This document shows, one piece after another, positions 25,562-34,244 of a stretch of DNA of 64,000 nt. The notes beneath the pieces are model-generated. The model worked only from the letters and a program-made list of their open reading frames with translations, had not been told where the DNA came from and did no database searches. The DNA comes from an uncultured Hyphomonas sp. (GTDB lineage: Bacteria; Pseudomonadota; Alphaproteobacteria; Caulobacterales; Hyphomonadaceae), in NCBI RefSeq assembly GCF_963677035.1, contig NZ_OY781472.1, positions 434,001-498,000 of the forward strand. The letters run 5' to 3'. Each line of letters opens with the position of its first letter. Positions within the stretch are counted from its first letter, which is position 1. The position numbers and the translations under genes were made by a program.

Positions 25562-26602
25562 ATGTTCGATCATTCTTCCTACGATGCCCATGAAGGCGTC
25601 CACATGTTTCATGACGCCGCCAGCGGCCTGCGCGCGATCATTGCGGTCCATTCCACCGCCCGCGGCCCGGCAGCGGGCGGATGCCGGATGTGGAACTATG
25701 CGTCCGGCGAAGCCATGCTGACGGACGCGCTGCGCCTCAGCCAGGGGATGAGCTACAAGAACGCCATGGCCGACATCCCGCTGGGCGGCGGCAAGTCTGT
25801 GATCTGGGGCAATGCACGCACAGACAAGTCGCCGGAGCTGTTCCGCGCCTTCGGCCGGGCCGTGCACAGCCTGCAGGGCCAGTATACGACCGCCGAAGAT
25901 GTCGGCGTCAGCGTGGCCGATATGGCCATCGTGCGCGAAGAAACGCCCTATGTCGCCGGGCTGGACCAGGGCGATGCTGCCTCGGGCGACCCCTCCCCGG
26001 TGACAGCGAAGGGCATTTATCTCGGCCTGCTGGAAACAGCGAAACGCGCCTTTGGCACGGGCGACCTGACCGGCAGGACGGTTGCCGTCCAGGGTGTGGG
26101 CCATGTCGGCGGGTATCTGTGCGACCACCTGGCTGGCGCTGGCGCGAACCTGGTGATCACCGATATCGACACGGCCGCACTGGAAGCGGTCGCCAGCCGG
26201 ACGGGCGCGACAATTGTTGAGCCGGATGCCATCTATGACGCCGATGCCGACATATTCGCCCCCTGCGCCCTGGGCGCTGTGGTGAACGAGCAGACGCTGG
26301 AGCGCTTCCGGTTCAAGGCCATTGCCGGAGGCGCGAACAACCAACTGGTCGTGCCGGAAATGGGAGAGTTGCTGCGGCGCAAAGGCATCCTCTACGCCCC
26401 CGATTATGTCATCAATGGCGGCGGCATCATCAATGTCGCTGCCGAGATTTCAGGCAATTATTCGCGCGACTGGGTTGAGGAAAAACTGGTCCGGCTGGTC
26501 GGGACACTCGGCGAAGTGCTCGACGAAGCGCTGTCCACCGATACCCCGACCAATGAAGTGGCCGACCGGATCGCCCGCGAGCGGATCGCCGCGGCTAGGT
26601 AG
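25562..26602 (+). CDS. Leu/Phe/Val-type amino acid dehydrogenase
   Basis: A 346-residue NAD-dependent oxidative deaminase of the Glu/Leu/Phe/Val dehydrogenase superfamily. ATG 25562 matches the N-terminus of leucine dehydrogenases (MFDHSSYDAHEGVHMFHD); the 31-residue upstream extension looks non-native. Motifs: RGPAAGGCRMW (substrate pocket), MSYKNAMADIPLGGGKSVI (catalytic Lys in MSYKN.. and GGGK), ATTAED-like YTTAEDVGV, the Rossmann AVQGVGHVGGYLCDHLAGAGA and IAGGANNQL. It probably deaminates branched-chain amino acids. The neighbours (TrkH, USP) give no further clue. No clear operator in the 276 bp upstream. Confidence 0.9.
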   Translation: MFDHSSYDAHEGVHMFHDAASGLRAIIAVHSTARGPAAGGCRMWNYASGEAMLTDALRLSQGMSYKNAMADIPLGGGKSVIWGNARTDKSPELFRAFGRAVHSLQGQYTTAEDVGVSVADMAIVREETPYVAGLDQGDAASGDPSPVTAKGIYLGLLETAKRAFGTGDLTGRTVAVQGVGHVGGYLCDHLAGAGANLVITDIDTAALEAVASRTGATIVEPDAIYDADADIFAPCALGAVVNEQTLERFRFKAIAGGANNQLVVPEMGELLRRKGILYAPDYVINGGGIINVAAEISGNYSRDWVEEKLVRLVGTLGEVLDEALSTDTPTNEVADRIARERIAAAR

Positions 26603-26686
26603 AATCCCTTGCACAATTGCACGTCCGGCATGTTAGACGTGGTGTCCTGAAAGCCCGTTCCGGGTGAATTTACACGGGAGACCTCC

Positions 26687-27514
26687 ATGTCCGTTGTCGC
26701 AATGCTGGAAGGGTCGAAAGCCGCCGACCGTGCTTCGACGCTGACTGCCCTGGGAATCGCCCGGCGCCTGCAAGTGCCGGTCAGCGGTTTGTGCGCCCTG
26801 CCCGACCCGACAGCGACGCTGATCGTGATGTCGACACCGGAGGCCACGGGCCTGGCGGCAAATGCGACGCGGGACATCTCCGCCATGCAGGTCGAAGTGA
26901 TCGCCCGCGCCAAAGCAACTTTCGAGGCTGCAACCAGCGATGAAAGCCTCCCCTGCGACTTCTCTCATATCGTGGATGTGGCCGAGCGGGCCGGGGCCAA
27001 TGCCGCCACGCTGGCCGATGCGGTCGTTTTTCCGCACAGCGTCCAGAAAGCGGCAGACCCGCTCAGCCTGTCGTTTGAATTTGTTCTGATGGAAGCCCGC
27101 CTGCCAGTGGTCATGGCCGGATCCGAACCGCTGACCGATGGCCCCGTTATCGTGGCCTGGGACGGATCGAACGGGGCTGCCCGGGCCGTGCGGTTCCACC
27201 TGCCCATCGTCAAGGCATTCGGCGAAGTGATTATCGCGCAGAATGAGTCAGACATCGGCAAGGACCAGCCGCGCGATGCCTCCAACCCGGCCGCGCTGGA
27301 GGCCTGGCTCGACTCTCACAATGTGAAGCACAAGCGGATGCCAATCGAGGGACAGGTGGCCAGCGGCCTCCTGTCCCTCGCCAAGGGCAGCAACGCGTCG
27401 ATCATTGTTGCGGGGGCCTATGGGCATTCCCGCATCGGCGAACGCCTGTTCGGCGGCACGACCCAGCGTCTGCTGGATGCCGGTGAAGCCCCGGCCCTCG
27501 CGCTTGCCCGCTGA
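26687..27514 (+). CDS. Universal stress protein (UspA family, tandem type)
   Basis: A 275-residue cytosolic protein. The C-terminal UspA domain is clear: VIVAWDGSNGAARAVRFHLP at its start (about 148-167) and the nucleotide-binding end SIIVAGAYGHSRIGERLFGGTTQRLL (the G-2x-G-9x-G-S/T pattern, about 238-263). The N-terminal 140 residues are a degenerate first domain lacking this ATP motif. Such proteins help survival under starvation and oxidative stress, but the individual role is unknown. It is followed within 41 bp by a small gene on the same strand. Confidence 0.85.
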   Translation: MSVVAMLEGSKAADRASTLTALGIARRLQVPVSGLCALPDPTATLIVMSTPEATGLAANATRDISAMQVEVIARAKATFEAATSDESLPCDFSHIVDVAERAGANAATLADAVVFPHSVQKAADPLSLSFEFVLMEARLPVVMAGSEPLTDGPVIVAWDGSNGAARAVRFHLPIVKAFGEVIIAQNESDIGKDQPRDASNPAALEAWLDSHNVKHKRMPIEGQVASGLLSLAKGSNASIIVAGAYGHSRIGERLFGGTTQRLLDAGEAPALALAR

Positions 27515-27555
27515 TTCTGGCCCGCTAATTCTGGCACGCTAACCCGGAGAAGAAG

Positions 27556-27924
27556 ATGACTCTGAAACGCATTACTCTGCAGCTCGCCCGCAATCCGGGC
27601 ATCACCGAGGGCGACGCACGCATCGGCTATTTCATCGTCGCGCCGCTGACCGGAGACGGCCACCTCGACGTCGAGACCTGGCGGGAACACAAGAAGGAAT
27701 GCCGAGTCACCCGCTTCCACCCCGAGCCGGACGAGCATGCCACAGGCCTGCTGACCCATCGCGGAAATCAGTGGAAATTCCACTATGACGAAGACGATGA
27801 AGGCGACGACGAAGCTGGCTACCGGCTGGGTGACCATATCTTCAAGGAAGGCGAATACATCACCGTGGCGAGCCATGGCGAAACCCCGCTGACCTACAAG
27901 ATCACGGACATTTCGGCGGTCTGA
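27556..27924 (+). CDS. Conserved hypothetical protein
   Basis: A 122-residue soluble protein I cannot place in a named family. It has a beta-rich pattern (ITLQLARNPGI, RIGYFIVAPLTGDGHLDVETWREHKKECRVTRF split into strands, QWKFHYDEDDEGDDEAGYRLGDHIFKEGEYITV), with an acidic loop in the middle. No signal peptide or membrane segment. CCCGGAG lies before the ATG. Being 41 bp downstream of the universal stress protein, it is probably co-transcribed with it. Confidence 0.7.
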   Translation: MTLKRITLQLARNPGITEGDARIGYFIVAPLTGDGHLDVETWREHKKECRVTRFHPEPDEHATGLLTHRGNQWKFHYDEDDEGDDEAGYRLGDHIFKEGEYITVASHGETPLTYKITDISAV

Positions 27925-28019
27925 TACCCGCGCCCCTGCGTCAGGCTGGACACGCCTCCCAATTGCGCACAAAGTGCAGTTGCAGTGCCAAATCTATATG
28001 GCACACGAGGGAGGAATTC

Positions 28020-29927
28020 ATGCTGAAGCAAGCTACGGCGCTGGCCGTAATCATGACATTGGCCGCCTGCAGCGGGACGGGCACGCCGGCGGAAGAAACC
28101 GCAGCGCCAGCGGCGGACGTGCAGGCGACGGAAACAGCTGGCCGCACGGCCGGTTACAATCCGGACCGGAATGCCTATTTCGGCGACCTTCACATCCACA
28201 CGCGCTCCAGCTTCGACGCCTACATTTTCAATGTGCGCCGCACGGCCGACGATGCCTACCGGTTTGCCCTCGGCGAAACGATCCAGCATCCGTCCGGCTT
28301 CGACATGACCATCGCCGGCGGCCCGCTCGACTTCTACACCGTCACCGACCATGCCGAATATCTCGGCATCCTTCCGGCCATGGACACACCCGGAACGAAA
28401 CTGTCCGAACTGCCGCGGGCCAAGGAAATGTTCTCCACCGATCCGGAAAAGATCGTGGCCGCCTTCCAGGGCGTCGGCGCCTCCGTGCGCTCCGGCAAGC
28501 CGATCGAAGACATGTATGATCTTGATACGATCAATTCGGTCTGGCTGGAGAATGTCGCCGCCGCGGACAAATACAACCAGCCCGGCAAGTTCACGACCTT
28601 TGCGGCCTATGAATTTACCTCTGTCACCACAGCGGATGAAAATGGCGGCTTTGGCGGCGGCAATCTTCACCGCAACGTCTTCTTCAAGGGCAAGGCCCCC
28701 GTGCGCGCCTTCTCGACGCTAGACTCCACCAATCCCGAAGACCTGTGGGACTGGATGGACGCACAGCGCGAGGCCGGTATGGAAGTCATCTCCATCCCGC
28801 ACAACTCCAATGTTTCCGATGGCCAGATGTTCCGTCTGGAAACATATAAGGGTGAGCCGATGGACACCGCCTATGCCGAGCAGCGCATGCGCAATGAGCC
28901 GCTGGTCGAGGTGACGCAGGTGAAAGGCACCAGCGAGACCCATCCGGACCTTTCACCGAATGACGAATGGGCCAATTTTGAAATCTACGACCAGTTGCTG
29001 GGCTCCTATGTTGTGGGCGCGACGAACGGGTCCTATGTCCGCCAGGCCTATCGCAACGGGCTGAAGCTGCAGGAAGAACAGGGCTTCGACCCGTTCCACT
29101 TCGGCCTCGTCGCCGCGTCTGACAGCCATGTCGCTGGCGGCTCCTATTCCGAGGAAGACTACTGGTCGAAGATCGGTATCGTCGATGGCACTCCGGTGGC
29201 GCGGGGCTCTGTCCCCTTCCCGGGCACGACAGGCTGGGCTGATCAGCCGGAAGACAATCCGATCGTCAAAAACGCCACCAACTGGTTCTCCCGCTGGAGC
29301 GCCAGCGGCCTGACCGGCGTCTGGGCGGAAGAGAACACGCGCGAAGCCATCTTTGATGCCTTCCGCCGCAAGGAGACGTTCGCGACGACCGGCCCGCGGA
29401 TGAAAGTCCGCTTCTTTGGCGGCTTCGGCTATGACGAGGACATGCTGTCCTCCGCCAACCTTTCCCACGAAGCCTATGCAGGCGGTGTCCCCATGGGCGG
29501 AGACCTTGTCGGCACCGGCGAGGCCCCATCCTTCATCGCCTGGGCCCAGCGTGATCCGAATGGCGGCACGCTGCAGCGTCTGCAGGTGGTCAAGGTCACC
29601 AGCGATGGTGAGGAAGTCATCGACGTCGCCTGCGACAATGGCACGCCTGACCCGTCCACTCGCCGCTGCACCGACAATGGCGCCAGCGTCGACATGCCGA
29701 CCTGCACGCCGCAAAATGAAGGCGCCGCTGAACTGAAAGTTCTGTGGACGGATCCGGACTTCGACCCGGCAAGCCGGGCAACTTATTATGTCCGTGTGCT
29801 GGAAAACCCCTCCTGCCGCTGGTCAACCTGGGAAGCCATGCGCAATGGCACCCCGCCTCGGCCGGATGTGGCTGAGACAATCCAGGAGCGGGCCTACACC
29901 TCCCCGATCTGGTACATCCCGGGCTGA
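28020..29927 (+). CDS. DUF3604 lipoprotein (PHP-like metal-dependent protein)
   Basis: A 635-residue exported protein. ATG 28020 follows GAGGGAGGA and opens a lipoprotein signal ending in the lipobox LAAC. The mature protein has DUF3604 features: YFGDLHIHTRSSFDAY (a PHP-type HxH metal site), DFYTVTDHAEYLG (a second metal His), EVISIPHNSNVSDG, GLVAASDSHVAGGSY and TGPRMKVRFFGG. These are the His/Asp clusters of polymerase-and-histidinol-phosphatase-type metal enzymes, so a hydrolase role is likely although no substrate is established. It is the first gene of a tight three-gene operon with a parvulin and a HupE/UreJ protein. Confidence 0.9.
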   Translation: MLKQATALAVIMTLAACSGTGTPAEETAAPAADVQATETAGRTAGYNPDRNAYFGDLHIHTRSSFDAYIFNVRRTADDAYRFALGETIQHPSGFDMTIAGGPLDFYTVTDHAEYLGILPAMDTPGTKLSELPRAKEMFSTDPEKIVAAFQGVGASVRSGKPIEDMYDLDTINSVWLENVAAADKYNQPGKFTTFAAYEFTSVTTADENGGFGGGNLHRNVFFKGKAPVRAFSTLDSTNPEDLWDWMDAQREAGMEVISIPHNSNVSDGQMFRLETYKGEPMDTAYAEQRMRNEPLVEVTQVKGTSETHPDLSPNDEWANFEIYDQLLGSYVVGATNGSYVRQAYRNGLKLQEEQGFDPFHFGLVAASDSHVAGGSYSEEDYWSKIGIVDGTPVARGSVPFPGTTGWADQPEDNPIVKNATNWFSRWSASGLTGVWAEENTREAIFDAFRRKETFATTGPRMKVRFFGGFGYDEDMLSSANLSHEAYAGGVPMGGDLVGTGEAPSFIAWAQRDPNGGTLQRLQVVKVTSDGEEVIDVACDNGTPDPSTRRCTDNGASVDMPTCTPQNEGAAELKVLWTDPDFDPASRATYYVRVLENPSCRWSTWEAMRNGTPPRPDVAETIQERAYTSPIWYIPG

Positions 29928-29944
29928 CGCGACTGGAACACAAT

Positions 29945-30811
29945 TTGACCGACAAGACCGAACAGAGGCGCCGCTGGCCCGTGCTGCTGCGCGAACCGCT
30001 CGTCCATTTCATTCTGGCGGCGCTGGCAGTGTTCATCGCCTGGAATGTCGTGGCATCGGGACGGGTGGATGAGGCGCGGACGATCCGGGTGTCCGGCGCA
30101 GACCTCGAACGCCTTGCCTCCATCTATACGGCGGAGGCAGGCACCCTGCCCTCTGGCGAAGACATGGTCGCGATGGTCAACGACTATGTACGCGACGAGG
30201 CACTGGCGCGGGAAGCCAAACGCCTCGGCCTCGATGAAGGCGACACGATCGTCACCCGCCGTCTGGCGCAGAAGATGACCTTCATGGTGGCAGACCTCGC
30301 CCGCGAAGAAACGCCCGACGATGCCGTGCTTCGTGAATGGTACGAGACGCATGCGGACCGGTTTACAGAGCCGCAGAGGATCACCTTCCGGCATGTCTTC
30401 TTCAGTGAGGATGCCCGGGGCGCGTCTGCGGCAAGCGACGCCGAGGCCGTGCTGGGAGAGCTGAACACCGGCAAGGACTGGCGGGAGGCAGGCGACCCCT
30501 TCATGCTGCAACGCGCCTATGGTGACCTGCCGCTTCGCGAGATTGTGCGCCTGTTCGGCGGCGATTTCGCGCAAACACTGGCCGCCACACCGGCCTCTGA
30601 CATGTGGACGGGACCTATCCGCTCTGCCCTCGGCGTGCATCTCGTCCAGGTCAGCGCCAATGAACCACCCCGGCTTCAGCCATTCGAAGACGTGAAGGAG
30701 GCCGTGCTCGCCGACTGGCAGGACCAGACCCGGCGCGCGGCAAACGAACAGGCCATTCAGGACATCATCGCCCGCTACAAGGTGGAGGTGGAAGGCATCA
30801 ATGCCGAATAG
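29945..30811 (+). CDS. Parvulin-type peptidyl-prolyl isomerase, membrane-anchored (PpiC/SurA-like)
   Basis: A 288-residue protein starting at TTG 29945, 17 bp after the DUF3604 stop. One N-terminal membrane anchor (residues about 19-38, HFILAALAVFIAW) places the rest in the periplasm. A SurA-like helical part (MVNDYVRDEALAREAKRLGL) is followed by a rotamase-like region (RITFRHVFFSEDARG...AYGDLPLREIVRLFG...GPIRSALGVHLVQV). The rotamase is divergent: the usual G-(D/G)-LG and F-x-x-x turn are partly changed, so catalytic competence is not assured. It overlaps the next gene by 11 bp, which indicates translational coupling. It may be the folding factor for its exported DUF3604 neighbour. Confidence 0.82.
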   Translation: MTDKTEQRRRWPVLLREPLVHFILAALAVFIAWNVVASGRVDEARTIRVSGADLERLASIYTAEAGTLPSGEDMVAMVNDYVRDEALAREAKRLGLDEGDTIVTRRLAQKMTFMVADLAREETPDDAVLREWYETHADRFTEPQRITFRHVFFSEDARGASAASDAEAVLGELNTGKDWREAGDPFMLQRAYGDLPLREIVRLFGGDFAQTLAATPASDMWTGPIRSALGVHLVQVSANEPPRLQPFEDVKEAVLADWQDQTRRAANEQAIQDIIARYKVEVEGINAE

Positions 30812-31808
30812 GTCTGGCCTGGCCCGCTGGCTGGCGGCCTGTCTGGCAGGTCTCACCGCCTGGCTGATGATCGCTGCCCCTGCAGCAGCGCATGAAGTGC
30901 GCCCGGCCTATCTGGAAGTGATCGAAACGGCGCCCGGCACATATGATGTCACCTGGAAGCAACCGGTTCTGGATGGCCGGCGCCTGAAGATTGATCCGGT
31001 ATTCCCGGAGGCCTGTGCCCGCGAGGGCGAATACGTCGCCTCCCCCGGCGGGACGCTGGTGCAGCGCTGGACCACGCACTGCAACCTCAATGTGGGCGAG
31101 ATCCGGATTGACGGACTGGAACGGACCCTGACCGATGCCTTTGTCAGGGTTGACCGGCTGGAAGGTGACGATCTCGGGACGGTGTTGCGCCCGTCCTCTC
31201 CCGTGCTGGACCTGACCGTGCCGACTGGCGCCCCTGTGGCCGCCTATTTCCGGATCGGTGTCGAGCACATCATCTTTGGCTGGGACCATCTTCTGTTTGT
31301 GCTGGGCATGGTCTTGCTGGTGCGCCCGCGCCAGTTGCTGCTGACCGTGACGGCCTTCACCGTCGCGCATTCCATCACGCTGGCCGCTGCGACGCTTGGC
31401 GGGATCACCCTGCCCGGCCCGCCGGTGGAGATCACGATCGCCATGAGCATTGCCCTTCTGGGGGCCGAAGCCATGCACCGCATCAAGGGCTGGGACACGC
31501 TCAGCCAGCGTATCCCATGGGCCATTGCCTTCGGGTTCGGCCTGATCCACGGCTTTGGCTTTGCGGGCGCCTTGTCGGAAATCGGCCTGCCCAGGGGCGC
31601 CGAGGCCCTGGCGCTGCTTCTGTTTAATCTGGGTGTGGAGGCCGGACAGATCCTGTTTGTGGGCGCCGTGCTGGTGGCAGGCTTCCTCGTTCACAAGCTG
31701 GCAGCCCGGCGCATGGTGCCGGTACGCGTGGGCCTGGCCTATTTCATCGGTTTCATGGGCAGCTACTGGGCGATCGAACGGATCGCCGGCGCGTTCTTCG
31801 GCGTCTGA
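30801..31808 (+). CDS. HupE/UreJ family membrane protein
   Basis: A 335-residue protein with a signal-like N-terminus ending at AAPAAAHEVRPAYLE. A periplasmic beta-rich domain of about 120 residues (HEVRPAYLEVIETAPGTYDV onward) precedes six or seven membrane helices. The helical part carries HIIFGWDHLLFVLGM, FTVAHSITLAAATLG and IHGFGFAGAL, the His/Asp motifs of the HupE/UreJ_2 family. Relatives are putative metal (Ni/Co/Cu) transporters of hydrogenase and urease clusters, but neither enzyme is here. Its start overlaps the parvulin gene, so the three products probably act together. Confidence 0.87.
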   Translation: MPNRSGLARWLAACLAGLTAWLMIAAPAAAHEVRPAYLEVIETAPGTYDVTWKQPVLDGRRLKIDPVFPEACAREGEYVASPGGTLVQRWTTHCNLNVGEIRIDGLERTLTDAFVRVDRLEGDDLGTVLRPSSPVLDLTVPTGAPVAAYFRIGVEHIIFGWDHLLFVLGMVLLVRPRQLLLTVTAFTVAHSITLAAATLGGITLPGPPVEITIAMSIALLGAEAMHRIKGWDTLSQRIPWAIAFGFGLIHGFGFAGALSEIGLPRGAEALALLLFNLGVEAGQILFVGAVLVAGFLVHKLAARRMVPVRVGLAYFIGFMGSYWAIERIAGAFFGV

Positions 31809-31812
31809 CCGG

Positions 31813-32634
31813 CTAGAAGCCCAGCGCCTTCCACAACATGCGCGCGGCCACGACGGCCAGCAGGATGGCGAACATCCGGCGGAGGCGTGCAGCATCCAGC
31901 TTGTGCGCCAGAGACGCGCCAACGGGGGCCATGGTGACGGTAAACAGCGAGATCAGCGCGAAGGCCGCAAGGTTCACATAGCCGAGCGAGAATGGCGGCA
32001 GGCCCTCCCGCCCCCATCCGATATAGATGGCCATGAGCGCAGAGGGCAGGCCGATGGCCACCCCCCAGCCGGCCGCGGTCCCGACGGCCTTGTGGATCGG
32101 CCGGCCATAAAGCGTCATCAGGCTGACCCCGAACGTGCCCCCGCCGATCCCCATCAGGGCCGACAAGGCACCGACCGCCGTGCCCAGTGCAGCCCGCAGG
32201 GGCCCTTTCGGCATCTCATCAGCCAGGCGCCATGTGGGCCGGCCAAAGAACAGCTGCGCCGACAGCACAAACGCCATCGATCCGAAGATGCCGAGCAGGG
32301 CCCGTTTCGACAGGAACCCGGTCAGCGACATGCCCGCCACAGCGCCCAGCACGATCCACGGCGCCCAGCCCCGGATGATCGACCAGTCGACGGCCCCGTG
32401 ACTGTTGTGGGCGCTGACACTGCGCGCCGAGGTGAGAATGATCGTGGCGAGCGAGGTGGACACCGCCACATGCATCGCGGCCTCGCCATAGCCCACCGCA
32501 TCGAACAGGAAGTACAGGACCGGAACGATGATTGCCCCACCGCCAATTCCGAACAGACCGGCCGCCAGACCGGCGACGGCCCCTGCCACCGCAAGCGCCA
32601 CCAATAAAGGTCCATACTGAACGACCAGATCCAT
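31813..32634 (-). CDS. TauE/SafE family sulfite/anion exporter
   Basis: A 273-residue inner-membrane transporter with two homologous halves of four helices. Both halves carry the family glycine motif: AAGLFGIGGGAIIVPVL near residue 25 and ALMGIGGGTFGVSLM near residue 165. TauE/SafE members export sulfite, sulfoacetate or other organosulfur anions. ATG 32634 is chosen since AGGAGG is five bases upstream; the longer frame has no family similarity in its first 72 residues. It ends 4 bp from the convergent HupE/UreJ gene. Confidence 0.88.
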   Translation of the reverse strand: MDLVVQYGPLLVALAVAGAVAGLAAGLFGIGGGAIIVPVLYFLFDAVGYGEAAMHVAVSTSLATIILTSARSVSAHNSHGAVDWSIIRGWAPWIVLGAVAGMSLTGFLSKRALLGIFGSMAFVLSAQLFFGRPTWRLADEMPKGPLRAALGTAVGALSALMGIGGGTFGVSLMTLYGRPIHKAVGTAAGWGVAIGLPSALMAIYIGWGREGLPPFSLGYVNLAAFALISLFTVTMAPVGASLAHKLDAARLRRMFAILLAVVAARMLWKALGF

Positions 32635-32915
32635 CCCATCCTCCTCTGTCCCTGCCGCACATTGGCCGGGCAGGCCTGGTGCGGCAGCGATCCTTGTCAG
32701 ACAGGCTGTTTGCACGAGCCGGCCTGCCATGGCCAGCATCAAACGATGCGTTCTGTTGCAGGTCTTGCGCAAACGGGCCGGTTTCCCACCACGGGCGGCC
32801 GGTGAAATCTTACCAGAAACTTGCGACGCGTAAGGAGTTTTCGCCCGCATCTTAGGCGCGGAGAAACGTTAATCAGCCATAATCCTTGATGAATATCTGA
32901 AAGCGGGACGAGCTT

Positions 32916-34223
32916 ATGTTGAACAGGCTGACCACATGGAAAGAGAATCGCGAAGGCAATGTCGCGATTATTCTGGCAATCTCGATCATCCCGATTCTGG
33001 CACTAATCGGCATCGCAATCGATCTGCAGAACACGAACAGAAGCCGCGAATTTATCCAGTACTCGCTGGACAATGCCGTGATCGCCGGGTCGCGTGAAAT
33101 GCAGGCCGGAAAATCCAAGGCCGAAATCAACGCTTACATCAACAATTTCGTCGACGGCGTGTTGAAAGCCAAGAAATATTACGCGTCCTGCAAGCCGGTT
33201 ACTGTAGAATACCCCAAGGGCACTCAGGACATCAACGCCACGGTCAAATGCCAGCAGAAAACCACACTGACGGAACTGATCGGCTTCAAATACCTCGATT
33301 TCTCCGTTACGTCCGGCTCCACCTACGGGATTGGCAATGTGGACGTTGCGATGGTTTTCGACGTCTCTGGCTCCATGGCATCGTCCGGCAAGATATACGC
33401 CCTGAAGGATGCCGCCCAGGATGCTGTGGACATTCTGCTGCCGACTGGGGACAACGCCGATATGGGTGAAGTCCGGATCTCGATGGTTTCTTACTCCTAC
33501 ATGATGGATGCAGGGCCCTATTTCCAGAAAGTCACCAATGAAGAGCAGCACCGCATCTACAACGAGGCAGAGTGCAAGCGGTTCAGAAGGGGGAAGTGCA
33601 GAAAGTGGAAGACCCGGAGAAGAGTGGTCGACAGCACCTGCGTGATTGAACGTACCGGTTCGGAAGCTTTCACCGATACAGACCCGGGTCCAGGCGCCTG
33701 GATCAAGCCCGCGATCGATTCCATCGATGCAAACAGGCCGGCCTGTAACCCGATCCCTCCCCTTGCGCTTACGGATAACCGTTCCGCGCTGAAGAGCTAT
33801 ATCAATAAACTTTACCCGAGTGGCGGCACAGCCGGTCACATCGGCATCGCCTGGGGCTGGTATACAATTGCACCCGACTGGAGCGGCGTCTGGCCCGCAG
33901 CCTCCGATCCGCTCGAATACAAGGAGCCGGATTCGGCAAAGGCCATGATCGTGATGACGGATGGGGAGTTCAACCAGGAATACAATTATTCCGAAGGTGA
34001 CGGCCGCTCGTTCGACCAAGCCAAGATTCTCTGCGACAATATCAAAGAGGAAGGTGTGCGCATCTACACGGTTGCGTTCAAGGCACCAAAAAAGGGCCAG
34101 GACGTTCTGGAATACTGCTCCTCCGGCCCTGAGTTCGCCTTCAGGGCGGACAGCGCAAACGAATTGAAAGACGCTTATGCCAAGATCGCCACGTCCATCT
34201 CGGACCTGCGCATCACCTACTGA
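32916..34223 (+). CDS. TadG-like protein with von Willebrand factor A domain
   Basis: A 435-residue protein. Residues 8-40 are the TadE/TadG Flp-pilus-type segment: NREGNVAIILAISIIPILALIGIAIDL, with one membrane helix. A VWA domain starts at about residue 143 (VDVAMVFDVSGSM; MIDAS DxSxS at 149-153) and runs to the end, with IVMTDGEFN as its later metal-site segment. Around residues 218-243 a Cys-bounded, very basic insert (CKRFRRGKCRKWKTRRR) interrupts the VWA fold. TadG-like proteins belong to tight-adherence pilus systems, but no other tad gene is here. Start codon: GGGACGAG lies close upstream. Confidence 0.85.
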   Translation: MLNRLTTWKENREGNVAIILAISIIPILALIGIAIDLQNTNRSREFIQYSLDNAVIAGSREMQAGKSKAEINAYINNFVDGVLKAKKYYASCKPVTVEYPKGTQDINATVKCQQKTTLTELIGFKYLDFSVTSGSTYGIGNVDVAMVFDVSGSMASSGKIYALKDAAQDAVDILLPTGDNADMGEVRISMVSYSYMMDAGPYFQKVTNEEQHRIYNEAECKRFRRGKCRKWKTRRRVVDSTCVIERTGSEAFTDTDPGPGAWIKPAIDSIDANRPACNPIPPLALTDNRSALKSYINKLYPSGGTAGHIGIAWGWYTIAPDWSGVWPAASDPLEYKEPDSAKAMIVMTDGEFNQEYNYSEGDGRSFDQAKILCDNIKEEGVRIYTVAFKAPKKGQDVLEYCSSGPEFAFRADSANELKDAYAKIATSISDLRITY

Positions 34224-34244
34224 TCCGGCAATTGGCAGGGCGGC

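Noticed and set aside
32870..32890. CtrA-like site upstream of the TadG-like gene (TTAA-N7-TAAT)
   Set aside because: The second half does not match TTAAC, so a single TTAA cannot support the claim.
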